DNA of 64,000 nucleotides, taken from NCBI GenBank assembly GCA_040954595.2, contig CM082578.2, positions 16,368,001-16,432,000 on the forward strand, written 5' to 3'. Shown one piece after another: positions 62,861 through 64,000 of this stretch; position 1 is the stretch's first letter, and every line of letters starts with the position of its first letter. The notes beneath the pieces are model-generated. The model was not told the DNA's origin. It ran no database searches and saw nothing but the letters and a program-made list of their open reading frames with translations. Both the position numbers and the translations under genes were made by a program. The DNA is from Balanoglossus misakiensis (lineage: Eukaryota; Hemichordata).

Positions 62861-64000
62861 TCCCATACACTAGAATGAGGTCCGTAACTATGCATTATAG
62901 CGTACCATCCATAGAGATGAGGCCTGTAACCTTAGCTCCGCCCACTGACTGACGTCACATGTCAAAAGCTTGATTATGCTAATTACGTACCGCTACTGAA
63001 TAGGGAAATACTGTAGTACTTGTAGTGCCATCCTCAAAGTAGAGTAAGAATAGGGCCATATATAATATCAGACGATTTTCATTCACAAAACAGCAAGTAG
63101 AATAGTGAAACATAAACTATTTTCAAGCTCTTATCATCACAAAGAAGTTCAAATTAAGTTGACATTAGTCATTACAAACTGTCGTGCAAGCTTGATATGC
63201 ACCGCTGTGAGAATTTTATTTGAATCACCAAATAAAATGACTTGCAGAAAAAATCACCATATGCCCTTTAAAAAAATAATTTCACTAGAGGTTGACATAG
63301 TTGGCTTGCTATATCTCTACGGTTTGGTTCATTGCTACTTCAGTCATTCAACTAATGAATTCATTAATTTCTTTTGACCGAGTTATGTGCAAAATAACTG
63401 AGAAAATGACAAAATTAGAAGAAATGGCATTTCTTGCAATTCTCCATGTAATCCTACAGGAAGAGACAAATCCCATGAGCTCATAAAGCACATGCATCCT
63501 TAATGCAAAGTTAGCAGTTGTGTCAAGATATGACTGAATAAGTTAATACGTAAGTTATGCCTAAAAATGGTAACTGCCCTTCAAAATAAGACAAATGTCC
63601 AATAATGCTATACCAACGTCTAGCATAATACCACATCATTCAGACAAGGGCAGTATAAAGGAAAAGTATGAAAATATAAAATATTAGTACCACAATATAA
63701 AAATATGTAATTATTACACAAATGTGTACCACAATTATAACAACAAAACTATGCAATTCAGCCATACCACCATAAATGCCTTATACAATATAGAACTAAA
63801 AAGAAACCTTGCCAATCAATGTATTACAACTCTTTCACATCAGGAAAATATAATCCATGTACATGTATTTGTTTTTCTTACAAAAAGATTGAAGTTACAT
63901 AGTTACCTGTGAGACAAATTCTTTAAAGACCAGTTTTTATAATAAAGCAGCAAAAAATACATACAATCAGAGATGAAACTATATCTAAATATGGATACCA
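62861..64000. other. Non-coding right end of the window
   Basis: No gene is seen. The only recognisable item is a copy of the inverted-repeat arm at about 62934-62992 (TGACGTCACATGTCAAAAG, then an AATTACGTACC end), related to the element at 50022-50287. The rest is AT-rich. Confidence 0.5.

Overview
The window is animal nuclear DNA: multi-exon protein genes with GT-AG introns, metazoan-specific gene families, microsatellites, small inverted-repeat transposons and a long satellite. The gene families and compact introns suggest an invertebrate deuterostome (lancelet or hemichordate type), but nothing here fixes the species.

Left part (1-23,999). A 1.1-kb G-run-rich inverted-repeat element (412-1499) is followed by a complete seven-exon makorin RING/CCCH gene on the minus strand (4372-7323). 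Head to head with it is a TMEM121-like membrane protein gene (CDS 9028-10101, plus), so about 450 bp of DNA probably serves both promoters. A single-coding-exon core-2-type GlcNAc transferase (GCNT, GT14) lies on the minus strand (11424-12884). A complete ten-exon succinate-semialdehyde dehydrogenase (ALDH5A1 family; 486 codons from 16849 to 19984) follows on the plus strand. About 4 kb without a recognisable gene comes next.

Middle (about 24,010-40,470). A roughly 16-kb tandem satellite of an 87-bp unit, about 180 copies. Since 87 is a multiple of 3 and one frame has no stop, it generates huge but apparently meaningless ORFs. Both edges retain an older, diverged unit of similar period, and the interior shows larger duplicated blocks (261, 1,135 and 1,308 bp).

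Right part (41,627-62,005). Four intact SLC22-family transporter genes stand in a head-to-tail array, all on the minus strand (A 41627-44968, B 45621-49760, C 51157-55595, D 57544-62005). I reconstructed 9 or 10 exons per gene; every intron boundary and reading frame closes. C and D are a young segmental duplication. A is old and divergent, but its first exon looks overwritten by its neighbours. B and C share an almost identical exon 7. The array also carries a 266-bp inverted-repeat element and a 40-bp palindromic insertion with a 10-bp target duplication and an empty paralogous site. The last 1.1 kb holds nothing I can identify.

The genes form no common pathway. The most notable biology is the satellite architecture, the recombination history of the transporter array, and a succinate-semialdehyde dehydrogenase that keeps its catalytic residues but lacks the second cysteine of the redox switch known in the human enzyme.
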